Shown: positions 42,523-50,207 of the stretch, piece after piece
Layout of the letters: every line of letters starts with the position of its first letter
Numbering within the stretch: position 1 is the first letter of the stretch
NCBI GenBank assembly: GCA_008501825.1
Contig: QQUA01000024.1
Span: 1 to 64,000 of the forward strand
Source: Planctomycetota bacterium
Lineage (GTDB): Bacteria > Planctomycetota > UBA1135
Direction: 5' to 3'
Length of the DNA: 64,000 bases
The notes under the pieces: generated by a model
What the model was told of the DNA's origin: nothing
What the model saw: only the letters and a program-made list of their open reading frames with translations
Database searches by the model: none
Position numbers and translations under genes: made by a program

Positions 42523-42990
42523 TTAGGCTTCTTGCGCCTGTTTGGCGACCACCCAGACTTTCACCGTCGCTTCCAATTCACCATGGACGTGCACTTGAAT
42601 CTGGTACTCGCCGACTTGTTTCAGCGGTTCCGGCAAACGGACGTCGCGGTCGTGAACGGAGGTGATGCCCTGTTCGGCGATGGCAGCGGCGATGGCATGA
42701 GCGCTCACCGAGCCATACAGATGACCTTCTTCCGAAACCTTTTCTTCGAAGGTGAGCTGGACCTTGTTCAAAGCCTGGACGATGTCTTCGTAGGCTTTCA
42801 TTTGGGCCAAACGCTCGGCTTCGGCCACTTTGCGGTCTTTCTCCACCCGCTTCAGGCCGTCGGCCGTATGGGCGAAGGCAAGATTCATCGGAATCAGGTA
42901 ATTGCGGGCATAGCCGGGCTCCACACTCACCACTTCCCCGGCTTGGCCGAGGGAAGGAATGTCCTTACGAAGGATGACGCGAGTTTTCAT
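42523..42990 (-). CDS. rplI: 50S ribosomal protein L9
   Basis: A 155-residue protein. The N-terminal domain MKTRVILRKDIPSLGQAGEV, then VEPGYARNYLIPMNLAF, is the L9 signature (G-x-x-G-x-x-x-x-V, then GYARNYLIP). A long connecting helix (KRVEKDRKVAEAERLAQMK) and the C-terminal domain (LYGSVSAHAIAAAIAEQG) follow. It binds 23S rRNA near the L1 stalk base. Only one base separates its ATG from the rpsR stop, implying coupled translation. Confidence 0.97.
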   Translation of the reverse strand: MKTRVILRKDIPSLGQAGEVVSVEPGYARNYLIPMNLAFAHTADGLKRVEKDRKVAEAERLAQMKAYEDIVQALNKVQLTFEEKVSEEGHLYGSVSAHAIAAAIAEQGITSVHDRDVRLPEPLKQVGEYQIQVHVHGELEATVKVWVVAKQAQEA

Positions 42991-42991
42991 T

Positions 42992-43189
42992 TCAACTGGT
43001 GAAGGGCAGGAGGGCGAGGAAACGAGCGTATTTGATGGCCTTTTTCAGTTGCCGTTGCTTGCGAGCCGGCAAACCGGTACGTTTCGCCGAGTGGATCCGG
43101 TACTGCGGAGTCAAATACCGCTGCAAGGCATCCACGTCTTTGAAATCGAAGTGATCCGGGACCTTCGGAAGTTCTTTTTCGGTACTCAT
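42992..43189 (-). CDS. rpsR: 30S ribosomal protein S18
   Basis: A 65-residue protein. The core FDFKDVDALQRYLTPQYRI, then SAKRTGLPARKQRQLKKAI, then KYARFLALLPFTS is diagnostic of bS18 and near full length. It pairs with S6 on the 30S platform. It lies 17 bp after rpsF and one base before rplI, the usual rpsF-rpsR-rplI order. Confidence 0.97.
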   Translation of the reverse strand: MSTEKELPKVPDHFDFKDVDALQRYLTPQYRIHSAKRTGLPARKQRQLKKAIKYARFLALLPFTS

Positions 43190-43206
43190 CTTCAGCGCTC
43201 CCTAAC

Positions 43207-43779
43207 TCAAGCTTTGGCTTCGGTGGTTTCAGCGGTTTCCGGGGACTTTCCTTCCGCGGCGGCTTCGGGCTTGGACTCGCCTTCGCCTTCCTTCTTATCC
43301 GCTTCTTTCTTATCGGCTTCCTTTTTGTCCGCGTCTTTCGACTCCGCCTCGCCGGCGGCTTCTTCCACTTCGCTCTCTTCTTCTTCGACGACTTCCGGTT
43401 CGTCTTCGGGGATCACCAAGTCCTTGTCATCCATTTGCTGGATGCCAAATTCCATTTCATCCGCCGGAATGCCCTCTTCATGGAGGAACAGCAGCCGGAA
43501 CACCGGGCCGACCAAGTAGAAATCGCGCTTGGCGGCGGCCACTGCCGTTCCGGTTCCTTCCAGCCAGCCCAACAAGTAGGTCGCGCGACGGCGACCGGCG
43601 ATGGGATAGGCCAAAGGCCTTTCACCCCAAAGGCGAAGCACTTTGACGTCCAGTCCGTGCTTCTCCAGGATGCTCTTCACCCAATCGCGAATGGCGTTGA
43701 AGCCTTGAGCCCTAACCTCCTGGTTATCCAGGAGGAACATGGCTTGAAAAACGTGTTTCTTCTCAGGGAGAGTGGTCAT
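43207..43779 (-). CDS. rpsF: 30S ribosomal protein S6 with long charged C-terminal tail
   Basis: The protein is 190 residues. Residues 1-116 are the S6 fold: AMFLLDNQEVRAQGFNAI, then VLRLWGERPLAYPIAGRRRA, then YLLGWLEGTGTAVAAAKRDF. Standard bS6 is about 95-135 residues. Here a low-complexity tail (118-190) begins very acidic (EDEPEVVEEEESEVEE) and then carries DKKEA repeats at 151-164 before an Ala/Glu/Lys end. E. coli S6 also has a short glutamate tail added by RimK. A genetically encoded acidic/basic tail of this size is unusual. It partners S18, encoded just downstream. Confidence 0.94.
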   Translation of the reverse strand: MTTLPEKKHVFQAMFLLDNQEVRAQGFNAIRDWVKSILEKHGLDVKVLRLWGERPLAYPIAGRRRATYLLGWLEGTGTAVAAAKRDFYLVGPVFRLLFLHEEGIPADEMEFGIQQMDDKDLVIPEDEPEVVEEEESEVEEAAGEAESKDADKKEADKKEADKKEGEGESKPEAAAEGKSPETAETTEAKA

Positions 43780-43831
43780 GAATTGCCTTTCCGGTCCAAC
43801 CGGTTCATCCGCGGGTTGAGCTGTTCAAACT

Positions 43832-44455
43832 TCAACTCGAGCCGGCGGATCCCGCCTGCGGCGTGCGGCGGTTGTATTTGGTTTGGATTTCTTCCAGAGA
43901 AATCCCGCGAATCCAATCTTCGGCGGCGAAGGAAGCGGTCTCCAAGGTTTCTTCTACGACCGCTTGCTCGCTACGCCGAAAACGGTTGAGGACGTGGTCC
44001 ACCGCCGCCCCTTTCGGCATGCCAACCCCGATTCGAAGGCGAGCGTACTCGGAGGTCCCGAGGAACTGCTCGATCGATTTCAAACCGTTGTGGCCGCCGG
44101 GACTGCCCTTGGGGCGAATTCGCAAAGCCCCAAGTTCGAGGTGGAAGTCGTCCAAAACGACAAAGAGCGACTCAGGGCCGAGTTTCAGTTGCTGCATGGC
44201 GGCAGCCACCGCCCGTCCGCTGAGATTCATGTAAGTCAAAGGCCAGAGGAGAGCGAAAGCGTCGTCTCCGGCCCGGTACAGATCGCCGATTCGCTGGCCG
44301 CCGTGGCGGAGGCCGGTCGGTTCGACGTCCAGGCGCTGGGCCACCAGGTCCAGGGTGACGAAACCCACGTTGTGGCGGGTATCGGTGTACTGGGGCCCTG
44401 GGTTTCCCAAGCCCACCAACAGGCGGGCGGTGCCCGAGTTCGGGGCGGGAATCAT
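43832..44455 (-). CDS. pth: Peptidyl-tRNA hydrolase
   Basis: A 207-residue protein. LLVGLGNPGPQYTDTRHNVGF contains catalytic H28; PLTYMNLSG contains N77; VLDDFHLELG contains D103 (usually DDLDL); GSPGGHNGLKSI contains N123. All tRNA- and ester-contacting residues of bacterial Pth are present. It recycles peptidyl-tRNA released from stalled ribosomes. It lies 26 bp after rplY and 52 bp before rpsF. The glmU-prs-rplY-pth order is the same as gcaD-prs-ctc-spoVC of Bacillus. Confidence 0.96.
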   Translation of the reverse strand: MIPAPNSGTARLLVGLGNPGPQYTDTRHNVGFVTLDLVAQRLDVEPTGLRHGGQRIGDLYRAGDDAFALLWPLTYMNLSGRAVAAAMQQLKLGPESLFVVLDDFHLELGALRIRPKGSPGGHNGLKSIEQFLGTSEYARLRIGVGMPKGAAVDHVLNRFRRSEQAVVEETLETASFAAEDWIRGISLEEIQTKYNRRTPQAGSAGSS

Positions 44456-44481
44456 AGCCGCCGGCTCGGCGAAGAGCCAGG

Positions 44482-45126
44482 TCAGGCCGGCTCTTCTTCC
44501 TCCTCCTTCTTGCCCTTGCTGATGACTTCCGGCATGGCGGCTTCGCCCTCTTCGCCTTCCGGTGCCTCTTCTTCCTCGATCACCGTCATCGAGCGAATGG
44601 TGATGACCACGTCTTCGGCGCCGACCAAAGCCTCGACGCCTTCAGGAAGGTTCAGATCCTGGACCAGCACCGAATCGCCGACGTCCAGGTCGGAGGTTTG
44701 CACCGGAACGGTTTCGGGGATCAACTCCGGCGCGCAACGAATCGGCAAGTCGGTCAGGTTCTTCACCAATTCACCGCCATGGCCCAAACCCTTGGGGTGG
44801 CCGATGAATTCCAACTCCACATTGACTTCCACGGTGGCGTGCTTGCCGATCCGCAGGAAGTCCACGTGCAGCAACTGGTCCCCCATGGAGTCGTACTGGA
44901 CCACGTGCAACAGGACCTTCTCCTCTTGCCCTTCCAGGTCCAGCATCAACACCCGGTCGTGGTGCCGCAGGGCGGCTTCCATTTCTCGCGTGCTGACCGA
45001 GATGTTGGAGGTTTCCCCGCCTTCTCCGTAGATGACGGCGGGCATGCGACCCTCGCGGCGAAGCCGGTAGGCGGCTCGGGTGCCAGAACCGGTACGGGGT
45101 TCGGCCTTCAATTGGGCGGTTTCCAT
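44482..45126 (-). CDS. rplY: 50S ribosomal protein L25 (Ctc/TL5 type)
   Basis: A 214-residue protein. The N-terminal L25 domain (LKAEPRTGSGTRAAYRLRREGRMPAVIYG) binds 5S rRNA; LLHVVQYDSMGDQLLHVDFL follows, then the C-terminal TL5/Ctc beta domain (VEVNVELEFIGHPKGLG; LPIRCAPELIPE; DLDVGDSVLVQDL). The C-terminal tail is acidic/lysine-rich (EEEEAPEGEEGE; KGKKEEEEEPA), echoing the S6 tail. It lies between prs (44 bp upstream) and pth (26 bp downstream). Confidence 0.95.
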   Translation of the reverse strand: METAQLKAEPRTGSGTRAAYRLRREGRMPAVIYGEGGETSNISVSTREMEAALRHHDRVLMLDLEGQEEKVLLHVVQYDSMGDQLLHVDFLRIGKHATVEVNVELEFIGHPKGLGHGGELVKNLTDLPIRCAPELIPETVPVQTSDLDVGDSVLVQDLNLPEGVEALVGAEDVVITIRSMTVIEEEEAPEGEEGEAAMPEVISKGKKEEEEEPA

Positions 45127-45170
45127 CGAACGTTTCGAATCGTGGACAGACCAAGGCGACCCGAGGCCGC

Positions 45171-46118
45171 CTAGTATTCAAACAGGGCGCTGACCGACTC
45201 CTCACGATGGATGCGGGCAATCGCCCGGGCCAGCAGGGGTGCTACCGTAACGGCTTCCAAGGACGCGGGGCCGCCAGAGGGAATCGGTATTGTATTGGAA
45301 ACGAAAATCTTTTCAGCAGGGCATTTCGCCAGCCTCTCCATGGCCGGGCCGCAGAGCACCGCATGGGTAGCCGCCAGCAAGACTCGGCGGGCCCCCTTGT
45401 CCTTCAAAATCCGGGCGGCCTCGGTGATCGAGCCGGCAGTGGAAATCATGTCGTCGATGACCAGGACATCGTGGCCGTCGACCGAGCCGATCACGTTTTC
45501 CACCGAAATCTCCGAACCGGACAGGCGGCGTTTGTCGATGATCGCCAAATCCGCCCCCAGAGCCCGGGCCCACGCTCGGGCCAGCTTGGTCCCCCCCACG
45601 TCGGGACTGACCACCACCAGATCCTGAAGGTCCATTTGATGGATCCGGGTTTGCAAGGCCGGCTTGGCGTATAGGTGGTCCACCGGGATGTCGAAGAAGC
45701 CCTGGATTTGCTGGGCGTGCAAATCGATGGTCAGGACCCGATGGGCCCCGGCGGCGACGATGCAATTGGCCACCAACTTGGCCGAAATCGGCACCCGCCC
45801 CTCGTCTTTGCGGTCTTTCCGGGCATAGCCGAAATAGGGAATGACGGCGGTAATGCGGTCGGCACTGGCCCGGCGCAGGCAGTCGATCAGGAGCAACAAC
45901 TCCATCAAATGCTCGTTGACCGGCGGGCAGGTCGGTTGAATGACGAAAACGTCCCCGCCGCGCATATCGTCCTGAATTTTGAGGTCGATCTCACCGTCGG
46001 GGAAGCGACTGATGTGAGATTCGGCCATCGGCGTGTCCAGAAAAGTGCAAATCTCCTTTGCCAATTCTGGATGGGCGGTGCCGGCCAGGATTTTGAAGCG
46101 GTCGTCGGTAATGACCAT
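45171..46118 (-). CDS. prs: Ribose-phosphate pyrophosphokinase
   Basis: A 315-residue protein from the ATG at 46118. A longer frame to 46223 would overlap glmU and add a Pro-rich non-conserved extension, so it is rejected. ILAGTAHPELAKEI, then FPDGEIDLKIQDDMRG, IQPTCPPVNEHLMELLLLID, PYFGYARKDRKDEGRVPISA, VDHLYAKP, DKRRLSGSE (catalytic flexible loop) and DVLVIDDMISTAGS (PRPP-binding loop) are all present. It makes PRPP from ribose-5-phosphate and ATP for nucleotide, His and Trp synthesis. No Shine-Dalgarno was seen; translation may depend on glmU, 52 bp upstream. Confidence 0.96.
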   Translation of the reverse strand: MVITDDRFKILAGTAHPELAKEICTFLDTPMAESHISRFPDGEIDLKIQDDMRGGDVFVIQPTCPPVNEHLMELLLLIDCLRRASADRITAVIPYFGYARKDRKDEGRVPISAKLVANCIVAAGAHRVLTIDLHAQQIQGFFDIPVDHLYAKPALQTRIHQMDLQDLVVVSPDVGGTKLARAWARALGADLAIIDKRRLSGSEISVENVIGSVDGHDVLVIDDMISTAGSITEAARILKDKGARRVLLAATHAVLCGPAMERLAKCPAEKIFVSNTIPIPSGGPASLEAVTVAPLLARAIARIHREESVSALFEY

Positions 46119-46170
46119 GAATCGGGGGGAAACGGGTCCAGAGGCAATGGGTGGGGGGCGTGGTTCCGGC

Positions 46171-47472
46171 TCAGGCGGATTCCACGGAAGGCGAGGGTAG
46201 CGGTCGGGCCGGGACCCCGACAACCGTTTGGCCTTCGGCTACGTCGTGGTTGCGAGTGACGACTGCACCGGCTCCGGTAATCGCCCCATCGCCGACCTTC
46301 ACCGGCGCGACCAAAACGGTGCCCGATCCGATAAAGGCACCCTCCCCAATCTGGGTTTGACTTTTGATCTTGCCGTCGTAGTTGGCAGTGATGGTGCCAC
46401 AGCCGATATTGGCTTTGGCGCCGATCACGGCATCCCCCAAATAAGTCAAATGTTTGGCTTTGGCTCCCGGGCCCAAGCGGGCGTTCTTGGCCTCGACGAA
46501 ATTGCCGATGGCGGAGCCTGCCTCCAAGTGGGCTCCCACCCGCAAATGGGCGAAGGGGCCGACTTCGCATCCGGCTTCGATCCGCACTCCGTGGCGGAGG
46601 ACGCAGAAGGGGTGGATGGTGGCGCCGGGACCGATTTCCACTCCGGTTTCGATGTAGGTCGTACTGGGGTCGGCCAGAATGACCCCGGAAGCCATGTGTT
46701 CCGCCAAGATCTGCTGCCGCAAGATGACGGAAACCAAAGCCAACTGGGCCAAGGTGTTGACTCCCTCCACCTGTTGGTGGCCGCTTTCCAGGCAATGGCT
46801 GTGGCCGCCGCTTTGTTTCAGGACCTGCAAAGCTGCGTCGGTCAGGTAGAACTCGCCCTGGGCGTTGTCGGTATCCAACTCGGCGATGGCCAGGCGCAAC
46901 TTGGCCAAATCGAGGCAATACACGCCGGCATTGCCTTCCTGGATCGCCGCCGTCTCGGCATCGCAATCGGCTTGTTCGACGATGGCCTGCAAGCGGCCCT
47001 CGGCGTCCCGCAAGATGCGGCCGTAGCCGGTCGGGTCCGGGAATCTGGCGGTCAACAAGGCTCCGCCGGGAGCCTGGCAAAGAGCGGCCAGAGTCTCGGC
47101 CTGAAGTAACGGCGTGTCGCCGCACAAAATCAAGAGACGCCCTTCTTCCGGCAAGGTGGGAAAGGCGCAGCGAACCGCATCGCCGGTCCCTAAAGCCTCC
47201 GGCTGTTCCACCACCTGCCAGGGTTTGGAGGCCGGGTCTTGCCCTTCCTCCGCCACCAGGCCGCGCTTTCGAAGGTGCTTTTCGATCGCCTGTTGGTGGA
47301 CCCCGCCTAAAACCACTTGGCGCGAGGCGGCGGCCAAGCCGGAGGTGGCTTCAAATACCCACTCCAACAGCGGCCGGCCGCATAAATCCAACAAGGCCTT
47401 GGGTCCCCCCGTTTTGATCCGGGTGGAATTCCCCCCGGCGAGGACAAGGATGTGCAAGTCTTGGCCGCCCAT
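46171..47472 (-). CDS. glmU: Bifunctional GlmU uridyltransferase / acetyltransferase
   Basis: A 433-residue protein from the ATG at 47472, chosen because GGGAGAT lies five bases upstream. A longer frame to 47670 has a basic, non-conserved extension that overlaps the divergent psd. The pyrophosphorylase domain (about 1-215) starts VLAGGNSTRIKTGGPKAL (the usual G-x-G-T-R-M-x-S-x-x-P-K with Asn-Ser for Gly-Thr); LLILCGDTPLL and GNAGVYCLDLAKL follow. The beta-helix acetyltransferase domain has GNFVEAKNARLG, KHLTYLGDAVIG and CGTITANYDGK. It makes UDP-GlcNAc for peptidoglycan and lipid A, feeding LpxA elsewhere in the window. The sugar-nucleotide loop variation deserves checking. Confidence 0.92.
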   Translation of the reverse strand: MGGQDLHILVLAGGNSTRIKTGGPKALLDLCGRPLLEWVFEATSGLAAASRQVVLGGVHQQAIEKHLRKRGLVAEEGQDPASKPWQVVEQPEALGTGDAVRCAFPTLPEEGRLLILCGDTPLLQAETLAALCQAPGGALLTARFPDPTGYGRILRDAEGRLQAIVEQADCDAETAAIQEGNAGVYCLDLAKLRLAIAELDTDNAQGEFYLTDAALQVLKQSGGHSHCLESGHQQVEGVNTLAQLALVSVILRQQILAEHMASGVILADPSTTYIETGVEIGPGATIHPFCVLRHGVRIEAGCEVGPFAHLRVGAHLEAGSAIGNFVEAKNARLGPGAKAKHLTYLGDAVIGAKANIGCGTITANYDGKIKSQTQIGEGAFIGSGTVLVAPVKVGDGAITGAGAVVTRNHDVAEGQTVVGVPARPLPSPSVESA

Positions 47473-47490
47473 GAAGATCTCCCGGGCGGA

Positions 47491-47496
47491 AGTATA
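47491..47496 (-). promoter_or_regulatory. Candidate -10 box of the glmU operon
   Basis: TATACT on the minus strand lies about 20 bases before the glmU ATG, in the 55-bp gap that also serves psd. A weak -35 candidate (GTCAAA) sits 17 bases further upstream. Plausible, but weak without a good -35. Confidence 0.35.
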
Positions 47497-47527
47497 GCGA
47501 GGCCAGCGTATCCTTTGACGCCGTCCC

Positions 47528-48373
47528 GTGGCTTCTCTCCGCTCCATCTCCACGCTGCCCGGCTTTCCCCGTCTGGCCATGTCCAAAATGGCCGGAGGTC
47601 TGGCCCGGATGCCGATTCCACGTTCTTTGCGGCCGGCCTGCTGGGCCACCCTGGCCAAGCGTCTGGGCATCCCCCGGGAAGAAATCCCGGGACGATGGCA
47701 GGACTACCGCAGCTTTCTCGATCTGTTCACCCGCCCGCTCCCGGAAGGCAGTCGCCCGCTCCCGGAGGGCCATGCTTGGCTTTCCCCCGCCGACGGCAAG
47801 GTGGAAGAGGCCGGCGGCCTGACTCCGGAGGGCTCCTGGTGGATCAAAGGCACGCCATATGCGAACTCGGAGCTTCTGCCCGGAACTACCGGCTTGGCTT
47901 TGGGCGGTTATCAGGCGGTTCAGATCTACCTTTCCCCCCGGGATTACCACCGCTATCACGCTCCCTGCGCCATGGAAGTGCTGGAAGCCCATACCGGAGC
48001 CGGTGGCTTGCAACCGGTGGACCCGGCTTTGGTTCGCCCCTCGATGAAAGTGTTGGCTCGCAACCGGCGCATCTTCCTGCACTGTCGGAGCGATGAAGGA
48101 AGCCCGTTTTTCATGCTGTTCGTCGGCGCCCTCAACGTCGGCGGCATGCGCTTTCTGTTCGATCCGACTTTGGGTCGTCCTCCCTGGCGGGACGGGCGCC
48201 GCCATTACGATCCCCCGCCCAGATTGGAAGCCGGCGAAGAAATGGGGCAATTCGAGCTGGGCTCCACCATCTTGATGGTGGTACCGCCGGAAAGACGCCT
48301 GTTGTTGGCTGCCGGCAACCCCTGCCGGGCCAGGGAACCGCTGTTTTCCGGCGGACCGGAGACCGAACATTGA
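47528..48373 (+). CDS. psd: Phosphatidylserine decarboxylase proenzyme
   Basis: A 281-residue protein from the GTG at 47528; the ATG at 47579 is an alternative that would trim 17 residues. WLSPADGKVEEAGG carries D89, IYLSPRDYHRYHAP carries H144, FMLFVGALNVGGM follows, and the self-cleavage motif FELGSTILMV places the pyruvoyl-forming Ser at 246. This Asp-His-Ser set is the family triad. The membrane enzyme converts phosphatidylserine to phosphatidylethanolamine. The next gene overlaps its stop, and an LplT-like transporter follows, consistent with a phospholipid operon. Confidence 0.94.
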   Translation: MASLRSISTLPGFPRLAMSKMAGGLARMPIPRSLRPACWATLAKRLGIPREEIPGRWQDYRSFLDLFTRPLPEGSRPLPEGHAWLSPADGKVEEAGGLTPEGSWWIKGTPYANSELLPGTTGLALGGYQAVQIYLSPRDYHRYHAPCAMEVLEAHTGAGGLQPVDPALVRPSMKVLARNRRIFLHCRSDEGSPFFMLFVGALNVGGMRFLFDPTLGRPPWRDGRRHYDPPPRLEAGEEMGQFELGSTILMVVPPERRLLLAAGNPCRAREPLFSGGPETEH

Positions 48374-48951
48374 AAACCGCCCGTTTGCAGCGGATGGCCG
48401 CTTTGGCGGCGGCGGTCGACCGGGACCAGGGTTCTCGCCTCCAGCAAGCGGCGTCCGCCCTTTATCAACAGGACGGAGCCGAAATCTTTTGGGAGGTGCT
48501 CCGGCAAATGCATCTGTTCTGCGGTTTCCCTAAGGTCGTTAGAACCTTGCATGCCCTCGGAGATCAGCTCCCGTCCCAAGCCGGGGAATCGGCCGGCGCA
48601 AGCGACCGAGTTCAGGGTCAAACGGTATTTGAAAAACTCTACGGCAAGGACGCCGAAGCCGTGCAACAGCGCCTGATCGCCCTGGATCCGGTGTTGGGAA
48701 ATTGGATCCTGGATCACGCTTATGGCAGGGTTTTAGGTCGCTCGGGCCTGTCGGTGGAAGAAAGGGAACGCTTGGCGGTGCTGGCTTTGGCGGCTTCGAA
48801 TTGCTGGCAACAATGGCGATCCCACGTTCGCAATAGCTTGCGTTTGGGTGTGCCCAAAGCCATCTTGATTTCTGACCTCGAAGCCGGGAATTGGCTGACT
48901 GCAGCGCAAAAAGAGCAGGCACGGGACTTGCTCCTGGCTGAGGGAGATTAA
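48370..48951 (+). CDS. Carboxymuconolactone decarboxylase/AhpD-like protein
   Basis: A 193-residue helical protein. FWEVLRQMHLFCGFPKVVRTLHAL and then DPVLGNWILDHAYGRVLGRSGLSVEERE resemble the CMD fold, whose second half begins LGNWILDH and continues ERLAVLALAASNCWQQWRSH. The peroxidase CxxC pair of AhpD is absent, so thiol-peroxidase activity is unlikely. The TTG start overlaps the psd stop (TTGA). An internal ATG at 48394 is possible. It is presumably co-translated with psd; role unknown. Confidence 0.72.
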   Translation: MKTARLQRMAALAAAVDRDQGSRLQQAASALYQQDGAEIFWEVLRQMHLFCGFPKVVRTLHALGDQLPSQAGESAGASDRVQGQTVFEKLYGKDAEAVQQRLIALDPVLGNWILDHAYGRVLGRSGLSVEERERLAVLALAASNCWQQWRSHVRNSLRLGVPKAILISDLEAGNWLTAAQKEQARDLLLAEGD

Positions 48952-48959
48952 GCTCGGAC

Positions 48960-50207
48960 ATGGCCAAGCTGCTTGCCGATCCTTCCTTTCGCCGCTTGGT
49001 CGGGACTCAGTTCCTCACCGTTTTCAATGACAACGTGTTCAAGCAAACGGTTTTGTTGCTGGCAGTTTTCGCCCAACAACAAAACCAGGGTTCCGCTCTG
49101 GCGGATTTGGATTTGCAGGCCCTGGCGGCTTTTTTCTTCGCCCTGCCGTTCTTGATGTTCGCGGTATTCGCCGGGGATTTAGCCGATCGCTTTTCCAAAC
49201 GGCAAGTCGTCGTGGCCACCAAAATCGCCGAAGCCGGCATCATGCTGGCCGCCGCTTTGGCGTTTTGGACCGGCTCCCTGCCGCTCGGCATCTTGGTGTT
49301 ATTTTTTATGGGCACCCAAAGCGCCTTCCTCGGTCCGGCCAAATATGGTTTGGTTCCGGAGCTGGTGGAGGAAAAGGACCTGGCGCGGGCCAACGGTCAC
49401 ATGCAAGGAAGCGTCTTGGTCGGCATCATTCTGGGAATGGGAGCAGCCGGCTTCCTAGTCGATCGCCTTGGCCAAGCCATGTGGCTGGAAGGGGTCGTTC
49501 TGGCGGCGATCGCCTTGTACGGCTGGAAGGTCGCTCGGGGCATTCGGCCGGTTCCCGCAGCGGATCCCCTTCGCCGGCCGGGATTGAATCCTTTTCGCCG
49601 CCTTATGGAAGGTTTCCGAACCGCCGCGAAAACTCCGCCTTTGCTCCGGGTGTTGGTGGCCAATTCCATGTTCTGGCTGGCCGGAGCCCTGGTTCTGCCC
49701 TGTTGGAATGAAATGGCTGGAGAGCTGGAAGTTTCAGCCACGATTTGGTCCGGAGCCTTAGGCGCCTTAGCCCTTTCTCAGGCGCTAGGAGCTTTAGCCG
49801 CTGGAACCGCCAGCCGGCGGCGTTTACGAGTTCGATTGGCTCCACTTGGCGGCTTCGCTCTGGCCACCGCCCTTTTGTTGGTTTCGATTGGCCCGCGCAA
49901 TCCGTGGTTCCCCTTTTTCACTTTGCTGTGCGGCAACTTTTTCAGTTCTTTCTATCTGATCCCGCTGCAAACCCTGATTCAAAAACTTCCCGATGATGAG
50001 CACCTTGGTTTGGTGCTTGGAACCAACCAAAGCTTGAATTGGATCTTCATCTTGGGGGCCAGCGCTCTCAAGATGCTGGCCACCGCCCTTGGCTTCGACC
50101 CCTTTGAAACTTTCAGTTGGATCGCCGCCATCTTGGCTTTGGGGTCTTTTTGGATCCGGCCGGGAAAACTGGACATGGCTTTAGAAGCCGCGGACCAGAC
50201 TCCATAA
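48960..50207 (+). CDS. MFS transporter, LplT-like
   Basis: A 415-residue protein with about twelve helices. The N-terminal segment FLTVFNDNVFKQTVLLLAVF and the loop GTQSAFLGPAKYGLVPELVEEKDLARANG match the lysophospholipid-transporter-like subgroup (LplT, or the transporter half of Aas-LplT fusions). LADRFSKRQVVVATKIAE is the A-motif. In E. coli LplT flips lysophosphatidylethanolamine inward for reacylation. It lies 8 bp after the CMD-like gene and downstream of psd, so a phosphatidylethanolamine-related role is plausible (inference). The acyltransferase partner Aas is not in the window. Its last 27 bp overlap the convergent gene. Confidence 0.85.
   Translation: MAKLLADPSFRRLVGTQFLTVFNDNVFKQTVLLLAVFAQQQNQGSALADLDLQALAAFFFALPFLMFAVFAGDLADRFSKRQVVVATKIAEAGIMLAAALAFWTGSLPLGILVLFFMGTQSAFLGPAKYGLVPELVEEKDLARANGHMQGSVLVGIILGMGAAGFLVDRLGQAMWLEGVVLAAIALYGWKVARGIRPVPAADPLRRPGLNPFRRLMEGFRTAAKTPPLLRVLVANSMFWLAGALVLPCWNEMAGELEVSATIWSGALGALALSQALGALAAGTASRRRLRVRLAPLGGFALATALLLVSIGPRNPWFPFFTLLCGNFFSSFYLIPLQTLIQKLPDDEHLGLVLGTNQSLNWIFILGASALKMLATALGFDPFETFSWIAAILALGSFWIRPGKLDMALEAADQTP

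Noticed and set aside
43883..45031. 382-codon + frame opposite pth and rplY
   Set aside because: Antisense to two ribosome-related genes; Ser-rich low-complexity translation.
46119..46223. N-terminal extension of prs
   Set aside because: Pro-rich and non-conserved, overlaps the glmU end; Prs proteins start near the ATG at 46118.
45905..47125. 406-codon minus-strand frame across glmU and prs
   Set aside because: Same strand but another frame from two well-recognised enzymes; Arg/Pro/Ser-rich and featureless.
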